A DNA stretch of 64,000 nucleotides. It comes from Alopecurus myosuroides. Taxonomy: Eukaryota > Streptophyta > Magnoliopsida > Poales > Poaceae. Shown here one piece after another: positions 1 to 11,900 of the stretch (positions within the stretch are counted from its first letter, which is position 1; each line of letters begins with the position of its first letter). A model generated the notes under the pieces. That model saw nothing but the letters and a program-made list of their open reading frames with translations, was not told where the DNA came from and made no database searches. The translations under genes and the position numbers were made by a program. Where the stretch lies: the NCBI GenBank assembly GCA_028641055.1, contig CM054057.1, positions 329,312,482 through 329,376,481 on the forward strand, given 5' to 3'.

Positions 1-791
1 AGAAGGAAAAGAAAGTGGTGGGCTTGCCTCTCTCCTTTGCTCTTATTTTATTTTTTTCTATTAGTTGATTTTTTTGTAAAGAATAAAAGGGAGAGAGATA
101 TAGAAAAGGGTTAGGGTTTTCTTTTTAGTTTATAACTAAATTCTGTTATTTTGCAAAAAAGCACATAAAAGTAATGTTAATCATTAACTTCAAAATTTAG
201 AATGTTAATTTGATTTCTACTTTGTTATTTGAATTCCAAAATAAGGTTGGGGTGTTTATTTGATAGTTAGATTTTTATTAATTTGCAAAACAACAACAAC
301 AAGGTAGTTAAAAAGTAATTTCAACAACTTGAAATTATTAATTGGATATTAAATTGTTAGGTGATTTTTCAAATAGGGTTTGGTTGGAATTTTGGATTTA
401 AGCAAATTTTATTTAATAAGCAACAAGCAATTATACAAACATTATTGAAATTAGTTTGTTTGCCAAATTTTAATTTTCAAACCCATATTGAAATATGATA
501 AATAAGATTGATTTGATTTGAATGTTTGGAAATTTGCCATTAGGGTTTTAATAACAGGGAAAATCTTATTAACAAGCAATTTGATTAAAACAACTCCAAA
601 CTTTTGAAAAACAAATGAGTGATTTAGTTTGCAAGTTTGAAATTGGAAATTTTGAGCAAGGGGTGAAAGTTTAAATTGTTTTGAATTTTGATTTGTTTTT
701 GAAAAACAGAATGCAATGCTCATGGGATGCATATGATGCAAGCAAAAAGAAAACAAACACTCTCTAATAGGGTAACACCCCAGGTGTTACA
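1..791 (-). mobile_element. LARD-1 3' LTR, partial (window edge)
   Basis: This stretch repeats 4974-5765 almost base for base: about six substitutions and one single-T length difference by eye. On the minus strand both copies begin TGTAACACC at their right-hand ends (791 and 5765). It is therefore the start of the 3' LTR of a minus-strand element, with the rest beyond the window. It is AT-rich and carries a telo-box core (AAACCCTAA on the minus strand) at 111-119. The open frame at 451-756 is repeated in the other LTR and resembles no known protein; I read it as chance. Confidence 0.88.
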
Positions 792-1268
792 GACGACACC
801 ACTAACAAGGGATTGCGCCCTCGCAATCCACCTGCTAACCCGGGAGGGGAAAGAAGTTCGACTATCGATTCTTCGTGCTTCCAGTTGATCTCCTCGACAC
901 CACTAACAAGGGATTCTTGCTCGGAGTGACGACGATGTTCTTCCACCAGGAATCTTCCGATGATCGAACCTATTAGGTTAAAGGCTTAGAAAACGTCCAC
1001 CCACGTAGGATCCTAACACTTTGAAAGATTGAGTACGAGAGTAGACTCCAAAACAAATAAGATGGGAGGGGAAATAGAATAGGGATAAGGAGAAAATCCA
1101 GAATCCTATTGAGATGTTTTCCAAAATAGTTTAGCAGACATAGTTTTTGACATCCTAGAAACAACGACCGTTAGCGAGGTTATCCTACAGGCTTTGCGGA
1201 CCCGTTGCTTCGATAACCATTCGTATCGAAACAATCTCGGGAATCGGAACCAAGGCTCTGATACCATT
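792..1268 (-). mobile_element. LARD-1 internal region, non-coding, 477 bp
   Basis: Lies between the two LTRs of the minus-strand element. Next to the 5' LTR, after a two-base spacer, the minus strand reads TGGTATCAGAGC (plus 1255-1266), the classic initiator-Met tRNA primer binding site. No gag or pol similarity is seen in any frame. A copy of GACACCACTAACAAGGGATT occurs at about 786 and again near 894. No clear polypurine tract precedes the 3' LTR, so the right part of the original interior may have been lost. Confidence 0.8.
1255..1266 (-). other. Primer binding site of LARD-1 (tRNA-iMet type)
   Basis: The minus strand reads TGGTATCAGAGC two bases after the LTR end GTCACA. This fixes the transcription direction (minus) and the inner LTR boundary at 1269. 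Confidence 0.88.
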
Positions 1269-4200
1269 TGTGACGCCCCGAGATCGGGCACTATGCAGAT
1301 TTCAGCATTCCCGCCAAAATCCACATAATAACCGATTCCAGGTTGCCACTTGTGATAACATTACAACAGTTCACGAATAATCCACAATTACAACAGAAAC
1401 AGATAGATACAAGATGACTCAAACGAGCCAGGGATACAACTGATACAACACAAAGATCCAAATAACAGCGGAAGAAACAACATAGCGTCCGGCTATGGAC
1501 AAGATCCATATTGGACTAAGAGTCCTGAAGATAACCGAGAGCGTCCAATCCCTGCCCAGGCCAAGCCGGAGGGATTCCCAAGCTAACATCGTCAGACTTC
1601 AAACCTGTTGACTGCAATATTGAATATGCAGCCACGAAAAAGATTCGTGGGTCAGTACGGTTAAGTACTGGCAAGTGGATAACCCATACTCACAAGAATA
1701 CCGGCGTAGCCAGTCATCACAAGATACAAATAGTTTAGGATCAACGGAAAGGAAGGGGTTATTGCAAATAAGCGGCAGCGGGCTGCACTAACCAACTACA
1801 GAGAGATACTACAACTTCCGGCTAACAGAAAGAAGATAAGATCGAGTATTGTAACCAACTGAAAGTAAATCCAAACAAACCCATCCTAGATCTCGGCCCT
1901 TATCCGAAGAAGCAATCCGAGGATAACTCACACAGTTGGATTAATGATGGTTCAGATTATTGTGTCAATAAGCCTATTACTAGTCAAGTTGTTAATCATT
2001 GGGTGTAAGAGTGTTAATCATTAGGTTTAAGTTGTCCTGAGTACTTGTTAGCCAGTACTTTCACCAAGTAATCCATAACCGCGGAAAACACGGCTTCTCG
2101 AGAAGATTATCCCTGCAGGGTTGCACCAATTTGGCCGTACACGCATGAATAACCCGCCAGATGGAAAGGCCCTTCCACCAAGCGGGGCACTCAACACAAC
2201 TCAACTCTTCTTCGCATCAAGCCCAAAGCACCACGTGTTGTGCGTGCGCGGCTAATCGAGCCCCACAAAGAAAAGGGGACCCTCATAGCACTGGAAGACC
2301 ACGCCGCCCTAAATGCCGACTACAAAAGTTCCACCCGGGATCCAAGGGCTCGCAAGATCATGCATGCAGCAAATGGAAAGCCCGAACTACGTGTGGCGAT
2401 TTGGACGAGATGCGAATCGAATCAAATTGAGGGGGGCGCCCATACTCGCTTCCCACATGCGGTTAGTGCGCTCATCATGGATCAGTAGACAAGACCCTTT
2501 TCCTATTAGGGTCGACACTAGCAGGCCTCAAAACCACCCTGGGCCTCCTGCCGGTGCCTTATCATCAAATTATTATTAATAATAACATTAGCATGATTGA
2601 TTGATTAAACATCGAGCCCCCAGAACATAATGAAGTAATAACAGAAAGTAACGGGTGACAGACTCGAGCAAAACAACCTAAGCATGCTAGTAAGACACGG
2701 GCACAAGCAATGGTTATAGGTGTGGAGGTGAGGCAATAGCAGGGTTAAAGGATTCATGTGATAGGTTCGTAACAGAAACAACTACTACTAAGGCTAATAG
2801 AAAAGAACAACGGAAAGTATCGGTAACAAGTGATGAAAGGCAGCCATTTGGCAGCAAGTGAGTATACTTGCCTGAGATCCCGCAAGGTAGCAGAACTTGT
2901 CGTTGCTCACATCATCTCAACGTCCTATCCGGGAAGAAGCAATGAACCTCGAACAAACACCGGATGCAACAATTACTACTACGGCAAAAGATCCAGCATG
3001 ATCAAGATATGGATGCATGACAATTTAATGGATGCATAGAAATAAACTAGTTGACAAGATAAACAAATTTAAATGGACCCATATGCAATTTGAGTTGCAT
3101 ATGAAAAAGCCCATGATTTATGGTTGAAACAATTGTTTTCCAACTAATCAACAGGTGAAGGTGGATTAGCATGATGCATGGATGGGGAAAACAACAAAAT
3201 AACAACAATAGAACCAGTTGGAAATAAGGGTTACCCATTTTGAAACTCACTTATTAAGTTTTGGGGATTTTGGTTACTTAAAGGTGCCACACAAGCATTT
3301 GGTTGTTTTCATCAAGTTAAATTGTTCAAAACAGATAACAAAGTTCATATTTGATTAGAACACAAAATTTTAGGTGGATTACATGTTTCAAATATTGAAA
3401 TTGGAATTAGGATAATTTAATTATGAATTAAACAATTTTAAACAAGTTTTAAATGGATTTGAAAAAAGTTTGAATTTAATTGAAGTTTTATTTTTTCAAA
3501 ACATAATTTCAAACTCACATTTGAAAAGTTCACACTTTGATGGTTTGAAAACATATTTTGTATGTTCAAAATATTTTATATTGATCAAGTTATTATTTTA
3601 TCAAATTTAATTGAATTAAACAAGGACTAAATTATTTAGGCAATTTAAATTATTCAAACCATGAAACAAAAATTATATTTGAAAAGGTGAGTTGAAATGG
3701 TATGGAAAACATATTTTATTTGCATTTATTGGATTAATAATGAATTAGTTATTAAATTTAGAAATTAGTATTTGAATTATTCAAACTTGAATTTTAAATG
3801 CATTTGGAATTGTCAAAACAGTACACAAATGGATTATTTGGAAAGATCATTTAATTTAGAGCAATAAACATATATAACTTTTATTAATTGGAATTATAGA
3901 TTAAAAGTTATTAAAGATTTAAGTTTAGTGTTTAACTCTGCTATTTAAAAGAATTTAAATCGAAAACAGAAATGTGTGGACAATTTTGTTACCGCACTGT
4001 TACTTAACCACGGCCACTGCCCGTGGGCCACTGGCCAGCGTGGCACTGCGTGGCACGGCTAGGAGGTGATGTGTCCCTGCAGGTCAATGACGAGCGGGTC
4101 CCGCGCGCGCGCGTGGAAGGGGAAAATGGGAGGCAAAAATTGCCTCCCGCGGGACTCGATCCCGCGCCCCTGGGCGAGCGGACGAGGGGTGTTGCCAGTG

Positions 4201-5765
4201 CGGCTATTGAGCGTTTCGTGACAGGGTATGTGCGCGATTGTTTTTACGGTGTGATTTCCATCAGTTAAGTTTTTTTTTTTGACTGAACTTTGCTGCATCT
4301 CGCTGCAGGTACAGGTTACGGGACTGAAACTGCTCTGCATCTCGGTAGCGGACAGCGAGCGACAGCGCCATGGCCGCTGGTGCTCGACGCTGCTGTGGTG
4401 GCTCGCCGCCGTGTGCGGCTGGTGGCGGTGGTCGGTGGTCGTGCGGCGCGTGCGGGTGGGGAGGCGAACAGGGGCAGGAGGAGAAGATAGGCAGGGGCTA
4501 GTACCTGCTGCTGGTCGTCGGCGTTCAAAAAAAGGAGCAGAACCGGAGGGGAGTTCCGGTGACGGCGCGGGCTCCGCGGGCACTCTCCCGCCTCCCTTCC
4601 TTCACCAAACCCGACGAGAACGGGGTGGGGTTTCCATTCCCCTCGTCGGTTGCTCCTCGAGGTGACCAGTGGCGATGGGGCTAGGGGAAGGCAGTGGTGG
4701 TGAGGTGCGGTTGCAGGGTTCAGGTACAGAAGAGAAACGGGGAGGGTGAGAGAGGGCGACGGCGGCTCTGGTTGGGAGAGAGGAGGACTAGGGCTGAGGG
4801 GGGAGGTGTAGGTGCTTTAAGGGGGGAGAGGCCTTGTACGGCAGGCAATCGGAGGAGGGGCAGAAGGATCCGGTGGTGGAGACTGTGATCGTACCGAAGA
4901 AGAAGACGACAAACAGAGAGGGGGTGGGCCAGAAAGTTTGGTGGGCTGGGGAGAAAACAGAGATGGGCTTGGGAGAAGGAAAAGAAAGTGGTGGGCTTGC
5001 CTCTCTCCTTTGCTCTTATTTTATTTTTTTCTATTAGTTGATTTTTTTTGTAAAGAATAAAAGGGAGAGAGATATGGAAAAGGGTTAGGGTTTTCTTTTT
5101 AGTTTATAACTAAATTTTGTTATTTTGCAAAACAGCACATAAAAGTAATGTTAATCATTAACTTCAAAATTTAGAATGTTAATTTGATTTCTACTTTGTT
5201 ATTTGAATTCCAAAATAAGGTTGGGGTGTTTATTTGATAGTTAGATTTTTATTAATTTGCAAAACAACAACAACGAGGTAGTTAAAAAGTAATTTCAACA
5301 ACTTGAAATTATTAATTGGATATTAAATTGTTAGGTGATTTTTCAAATAGGGTTTGGTTGGAATTTTGGATTTAAGCAAATTTTATTTAATAAGCAACAA
5401 GCAATTATACAAACATTATTGAAATTAGTTTGTTTGCCAAATTTTAATTTTCAAACCCATATTGAAATATGATAAATAAGATTGATTTGATTTGAATGTT
5501 TGGAAATTTGCCATTAGGGTTTTAATAACAGGGAAAATCTTATTAACAAGCAATTTGATTAAAACAACTCCAAACTTTTGAAAAACAAATGAGTGATTTA
5601 GTTTGCAAGTTTGAAATTGGAAATTTTGAGCAAGGGGTGAAAGTTTAAATTGTTTTGAATTTTGATTTGTTTTTGAAAAACTGTATGCAATGCTCATGGG
5701 ATGCATATGATGCAAGCAAAAAGAAAACAAACACTCTCTAATAGGGTAACACCCCAGGTGTTACA
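1269..5765 (-). mobile_element. LARD-1 5' LTR, complete, about 4.5 kb
   Basis: Bounded on the minus strand by TGTAACACC at 5765 and GTCACA at 1269 (TG...CA), followed by the primer binding site. At 4497 bp it is far longer than most plant LTRs and matches the LARD class (very long LTRs, short non-coding interior, dependent on enzymes from other elements). It is AT-rich at both ends with a GC-rich block at about 4010-4960. No frame resembles a known protein. Telo-box cores lie on the sense strand at 5085-5093 and 5514-5522. The base five-mer after the LTR is ctatg (5766-5770); the matching left flank lies outside the window. Confidence 0.85.
4152..4206 (-). other. tRNA-like block inside the LARD-1 LTR
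   Basis: On the minus strand TAGCCGCACTGG (4195-4206) resembles a pol III A box, and GGATCGAGTCC (4152-4162) differs from the B-box consensus GGTTCGANTCC at one position and sits inside a GC-rich T-arm-like hairpin (GCGGG...CCCGC). No complete cloverleaf is seen. It may be a relic of a tRNA or tRNA-derived SINE absorbed into the LTR. Confidence 0.35.
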
Positions 5766-7456
5766 CTATGCAATGGCAAGAACACAAGAAGTTCTTAAAT
5801 CCTTCACTCTCAAATCCCACCAAAGCAACAAATGCTATGGGGGGAGAAGAGAGGAAGAACAAGGAAGAACTCAACAAATGAATCCACAAGATCTAGATCC
5901 AAAGACTTTCCCCTCACTAAGAGGAGAGATGGATTGGTGGAATAGTAGATCTAGATCTCCTCTCTCTTTTCCCACTAATTGGAGGCAAGAATCATGGAGG
6001 AATAGAGAGAGAGAGCAAGCTCCAAAAGGTCAACAATGGTGGGGGAAAACTTGCTCAAAAGGTTTGGGGAACCAATGGGGAAGAAGAACCCTTTTATAGG
6101 CCCCCAAAATCAGCCCGTTGGGGGCATTATGCGCCACCCCGGCCTCCCAGGCCGGCCAGTTCGTTTAGGTGTCCGGCCTAGGGAGCCCACCCCGGCCTGA
6201 GGCCGGCCTCCGAGTTTCCAGAAAATCTCCTTCACTAAAAACGCGATATCTTTTGCATCCAGACTCCGTTTTTGATGATCTTGGGTTCGTTGAAATCGCA
6301 AGAATGAGCACTAAAAGATTATGCAAAGAAACATCATAGTACATCATTGGATGATAAAACCAAATGATGAAATTTTTTACCTCTCTATAAAGGAACAATC
6401 GGTAAAACCTCCAATATCAAAAACGCAATAAGTTTTTCATGTGAAACCCGTTTTTGATGAACCTGAGCTTGTATTGAAGCACATGACAAGCTCTAAAACC
6501 ACACATGGAGAAAACAAAAATAAGAACCAAGAAAGATTATGCCAAGTATGCAAAGGTTTGAGCTCTCTTCGAGTGATGCGATCAAGTTGCTAATATGAGA
6601 GCCCCTTTTGATAGTACAGTTATCTATCCTATAACCCGGTCTCCCTCCTAATGCTATCAGACCGGTAAAATAGAAAACCTATCAAGATCATACATTTTCC
6701 TTGAGCATTCCACTTGAGCTAGATGATGAAGATCTTGACCTCCTCAAGATGGAACACCTTTCTTGATTTCGCTTTGCTTGGTGAAGCCACAAAGATTGCT
6801 CCCCCATATGCAACTATGGGAGAGGCTCTTTTAAGTACATCTTTACTTGAACATTATCTCCAAAGAGTGGCAAGCTTCAAGAATGTGATCTCTTCGATAT
6901 GCTCCCCTTGAACTTGCACTTCTCGAACTTGATGACGACCACAACTTGACGTCATCCACCATGGACTATATGAAATCTTCCTTTTGATGCAAGCCCACGG
7001 AAAGATACCTAACCCCACATAGATATACCACACACACATATAATGGATTAGAACACAAAGCTATATGAACAATTACTTACGATACCATGATACCACATGG
7101 TACATCTTCTTGCTTTGTGAGTTGATCAATATTAACCATCGCTTAAAACTTTGCCTTGATCAACCTTTTATCTTTTCTTCTCTCTTCATAATAATTATGT
7201 CTTGAAGGTAAAGATGAATGTTCACACAATATTCTTCTTCAAGACATACTTGCAATATGCTCAACTCTCTCATGACCAAACTTGGGATATTCACATGAAT
7301 AGCACCTTGGTCACCACTTGATTATCTTGAATCCAACACATGGACATCAAGCATTGCCTATGGACAAACTATACAAGTATAGCTCAATGCAACCATTAGT
7401 CCATAGTGATTGTCATCAATTACCAAAACCACACATGGGGGAACCATGCTCTTTCA
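5766..7456 (-). mobile_element. Older LTR (probably Gypsy), interrupted by LARD-1
   Basis: On the minus strand this begins TGAAAGAGCATGG at 7456 and runs without coding capacity to 5766, where LARD-1 starts. It has a good TATA box (TATAAAAG, plus 6091-6098) followed by a purine-rich leader. I recall very similar LTRs from wheat-tribe genomes but cannot name the family safely. Its end lies beyond LARD-1, off the window, so I cannot tell a solo LTR from a full element. The bases ggtac follow its outer edge and could be half of a target duplication. Confidence 0.6.
6091..6098 (-). promoter_or_regulatory. TATA box of the older LTR
   Basis: The minus strand reads CCTATAAAAGGG, a canonical plant TATA box, inside the LTR-like sequence and followed by an A/G-rich leader. 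Probably the retrotransposon U3/R promoter. Confidence 0.5.
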
Positions 7457-8110
7457 GGTACGATCAAGGTCAAGGTGACAAGGAGGCGGATAGCGCCGTC
7501 TTGGGGCCGTGTGATGTGTGCGGCTATGGGCCTGAAATCCCATCATTGGGGACGGCAACCAGAGAGAGACGAAAACTGGATAGACAGAGATGGCGATCTG
7601 GAGAGATGGTGATCGGGAGAGAGAGAGAGGCGAAGAGTGCTGGAGACTAATGAGATGGGGAGGGAGACGTCCAGTATTTATAGCTCCATCGCCGCCAATG
7701 GAGAAACGAAATTTTTTGGTCATTGCCGCCATTCTGATTCGCGCCACTACGGAAACTTTCGATCGAGCCAGCAATTTTTGATCGCTTTTGAGGTTTTGCT
7801 GTTCCCATGGCGCGCGGGAGCGGGGGAGAAAATGCGCGCGCTAGCTAGTCCCTCGCGGGAAACCCGAGAGGATACGATCAGATGAGATCAATCGGGGAGA
7901 AGATTGAGGGATTTGTTATGCTTATTTAGGACTTGATGCCATCGGAAGAGAGAGAGGATGGTTGTTTCCTTATTTTCCCTCACATCGCACGTCTTCCATA
8001 CAGGGTTTTATTTGGCCAAAACGGACGACTTTCTCTCTCTCGGCCCCTGCGCTAATTTCCGTGCAAAAAAACTATAGGCCTTGGATACAGGAACGGAGGG
8101 AGTATAGTTT
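7457..8110 (-). promoter_or_regulatory. Promoter-like region; old Stowaway MITE end
   Basis: On the minus strand this holds a TATA box (GCTATAAATACT, plus about 7674-7685) followed by a pyrimidine- and GA-rich leader. It looks like the 5' end of a gene whose body was displaced by the LTR at 7456. No product can be named; the open frame at 7454-7774 spans the TATA box and is unlikely to be translated as such. Near 8092-8104 the sequence GGAACGGAGGGAGTA is a Stowaway-type terminal repeat without a visible partner, so only one MITE end seems to survive. Confidence 0.35.
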
Positions 8111-8913
8111 TCATATCTAGAGTGCTGGTTTGATCTGTTGTTGGTTTCGAACTCATTGTTATGCAGTTTTGGCTATGCCTACGTAGCTGCCGCAGTCGAG
8201 GGGTTGTGAAGCCGATAATCTATTTCCGAGCACGCCTGCCGATGTGATTCGGCCTGGCTTGGTAACCCCAGTAACTCTCGATTGTTGTTGCACTTTCTGG
8301 ACACATAACATCTCTGTATAGTTTTGGTCCCGTTTCTTCAGTTTATACGATTCATGGACGCTTTGATATGCATAGTTGGTTATGACTAGCATGGACACAA
8401 GGAGTAGTAGTACCGATGTTATTCAGCATGTGCCGATGAATCCGGTCTACCCGCTATTGTTTGTTGCGGCCGGGTCTGGTAACCCCGAAACCCTTGTGGT
8501 TCCATAACTAGGAGCGCATAACAGTACATATACCTCTGGATCCGGGGGTCGCGACACAATTGTCTTCCATCGGGTAATAATCCCTTCAATCAGTTCATCA
8601 AACATTTACAGCAACTAAGAACTTGAGAACATAACACACATGCATACGCCCTAGTGCCCTGCCTATCAGGTCTGCGATTAAAATTCATACATGTGGGAGC
8701 ACATATAAAATAAGCCTACTTGAGCACTATATAAATACATACCCTAACATAACAAGTAGCACGAGCCACGGTAAAGCCTATTCTTATGCAGAAGGACGAT
8801 ACTAGCCGCACGTTGCACTGCATACTGTCATAAGGAGACCCTTCCGTATGCTTCTTACCATCTTTTGCACGACCACGTTACAGTGGTGACTCGTAGTATT
8901 CTTCCTCGCCGCA
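8111..8913. other. Spacer downstream of the zinc-finger gene
   Basis: No gene recognised. Two segments, around 8250-8290 and 8470-8510, share a degenerate unit ending in TGGTAACCCC, suggesting an old local duplication. The 3' UTR of the minus-strand gene ending at 8914 should lie in the right part of this stretch. Confidence 0.4.
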
Positions 8914-11900
8914 TCAGTAACAACCGTTTGAGCGAGGAGCTGTGGGGCTGATGGTATACTTGGGTGGCATTGGTGACCTGGTTGGTGTTTCCAGTTCCAC
9001 CATACCAACTGGTTGCTGCAGCATAACTGGAGATCCCCGAGCGATCACGGGAATGGATGAAGGGCGAGCAGGCGACAAGTAGTCTGCGGGTACAACATCA
9101 CCATCGACAATGTCAAATGGCCAATCATCATATTCAGGGGGTTCATCGGGATTGAAAGGCCTAGTTCCATTATGGTCTCCCATCATAGCAATATTGTGCC
9201 CATCAGCTTCATTTGTAACCGGATTGTGCACCACATGTTCAGTCTCCCTTGGATTGTTGTATCCAGTTAGTGGTACTTCTTCAGTAGCAGCATTGACTGG
9301 CTCACGGTGAGAGCATGCACCTTGTCCCTGCAGAATGAACAAATTCTTGATTAATGACCTAGTAAGTTATGAAGGTCACAGGAAAACATGTGGATTCCAA
9401 ATGGAAAAAGTCTGTTTCCCCCCTCAAACTATCCACTTGGCTCAAGTTTCACACCAAACTTTTAAGTGGCTCAATTAAACAGCTCCATTCGGCCTCCATT
9501 TGTGGTTTCCGCACTTAAACCTAAACTAATACTCTCATCTCGCTGCAAACGAAGCCTGCCTCCCAACTATCTCCGAGAATCATGTTATGACCTAGCACTA
9601 GTGCCGTCTGCCGCAGAAGCTCCAGGCAGCAGTGTGTGATTCTGAAGCTGGACAACCAACTCAGTGAGATGAAACAAATTGTGGTCAGGTTCAACTAAGT
9701 CAAGCTAGGTCTGGGTGAGGTTGGATCCCACATCAGGTCCAATTAAGGCCTTGGGTGGAAAATCCTCGAATGAGTGGCGTAATCCCAGCCACGTCAGACA
9801 AAATCCTGGGTTAGGGGATGAAGAATACCATAAGTTATAGTTTAGGAGGGTTAAGTGAACCATGTAATATTTTGAGGGGGAATAGTGAGAGCCAAACGTA
9901 GTAGTTAGGTCATATTGTCCTGCCTGCGAGAAGATTACTGGTCCATATCACTTGTTTAAAAAGCAGTCATATCTTCACAGCAACTCCAAACTGAACAAAC
10001 AGAGTTGAAGGTACAGTCTATTCAATAGGGTTTAATTTTATCTCAACCTTGTTTATTGTTTAACAAGAGACAGTATGATGGTTTTAACAAGGTAAATTTT
10101 GATAAGAGTAGTGGAATGCACACATACAGAAGGGCTCTAAGAAAATAATGATGGGATAGACATCTGGCTAATCATGAAACACATAAATGTGTGTCTTTGA
10201 CAGCGAGTGCCTATACATACATTGAGACAAGGACGTTTTGGTGTGAACATAACTAGTACATCAATGTGTGTATCTTCGACGGTGAGTGCCTATACATACA
10301 TTAAGTGAGACGGGGTCGTTTTGGTGTGAACATAACTAGTTGCCGCACTTCTTTAGAAGACAATCACATACAGGAGCTAGAGCTGGCGAAAATGTAGAAT
10401 AGTCAGTCTAATTGAGAATGTTGTGTTACGGGTCAATAGTTGTTGCATGCTAGTTATGTTCTATCTGCTAGATGCTTCGAACTCTGTGCAATATTCTAGG
10501 CCTGAGATTATTAATTATAACGAGTAAATGAGGGATGCCAATCTAAGCAAACAAGATACACAATCTCTCCCTATCTCTAGTTCTCCACCCCTCTTGTTCA
10601 TCCTATAACCTGCGCACCCTTCGCCCTCATTGCAGGTGAACTCTTGCCTCTATGTTCTTCAGAATACATCTATCTCCTGCGCCTTTGTTTCCTATTGAGA
10701 GTTTTTAACCACTAAACATCATTAAGTCACACCAAAGTGAGGGCCAGTTGTTGTTTCTTTTCTTTCAAAACTTCTACCGTATCCTATTTTTCCTGAAAGC
10801 TTTGGGCCATTAACTGCACAATTTTAGGACCTATAGAACTGAGGTACAGCTTTCCTTTTTCTCCTTTAAGAAATAAATAGCATACTTATTTTCTTCTGAC
10901 ATCTTTAACCACACAACATCCCCAAAACCCGTCAAAGTTAGGGCTAATATTTTCTTTGTAAGAAGTTCAAGGATACATTTATCTTTCATAACAGCATTTA
11001 GTCATGCATCGACACCAGTTATTATTATATATGTGTTTCTCAAACGAAAAAGGTACTTGCAGGACTGGAATAACCAATAAAAAGAACACAAGCTACCAAT
11101 AGCTAAACCATCTAATAAAAAAAAACAAGAGAGTATAATTGACCAGTCATATGAGGAGCGACTAAAACATATTTGGAGGAACGAAGACAAGAACACTATC
11201 AAATAAAAACATTACCTTCTGTATATAACACACATAGTATAACACCCCTTTCTCTTTGGCTGTTCTGCATTCCCCAGCTCTACACTTGCAGGTCGGTACA
11301 CCACTTGATTTAGCACCTTGGGGACTAAAATTAACTGGAGTTGTAGCGCCAGCACCTTGGGGACTAACAATAACTGGAGTTATAACACCAGCACCTTGGG
11401 GAGTGACATTAACTTGAGTTGTAGCATTGGCCATACGATTGCCCCAAGTATTAGAAACATGAGGATGGTTGGTTTCAGGATGAGTCCCAAAGCCAGGATG
11501 TGAGTTTGAATTGACATCAGATTCCTCACAATAGGCAGAATGCTTGCATTTCTGAAAGTGAGGTTGAACAAATAAAAACTTTTCAAATTTACATGTATGG
11601 AGAAATTATTGGAAGAATAAAAACTGAAGGTAAGAAGTCAGTGAAAAGAGAATAAAACTGAATAGCATGCATATCAATCAAGGGCATCTCTGACCAAGTC
11701 AACATACACATGCAAAATGAATAAGCCCGCAGCTTCAAGAAAGGATAATACACAAACAACAGGTCAATTGACAGAGAATCATTAATATAGCACCTACTCT
11801 GTTGCAAGTTGAAACATTTCCTAATCATGTTTCTGTTTTCTCCAGACAAGCAAGGAGTCAATTATGGAAAACGTTAAGAAATTTTTTTTTTTCAGGAACG

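Noticed and set aside
451..756. 101-codon minus frame repeated at 5425-5730
   Set aside because: Present in both LTR copies only because the LTR is duplicated; composition follows the AT-rich DNA and no family is recognised.
4059..4665. 174- and 128-codon frames in the GC-rich part of the LARD-1 LTR
   Set aside because: Opposing frames with GC-driven composition inside an LTR; no domain or codon pattern supports coding.
7454..7774. 106-codon minus frame as a gene start
   Set aside because: A TATA box lies within the frame, so the upstream part should be untranscribed, and the product shows no similarity.
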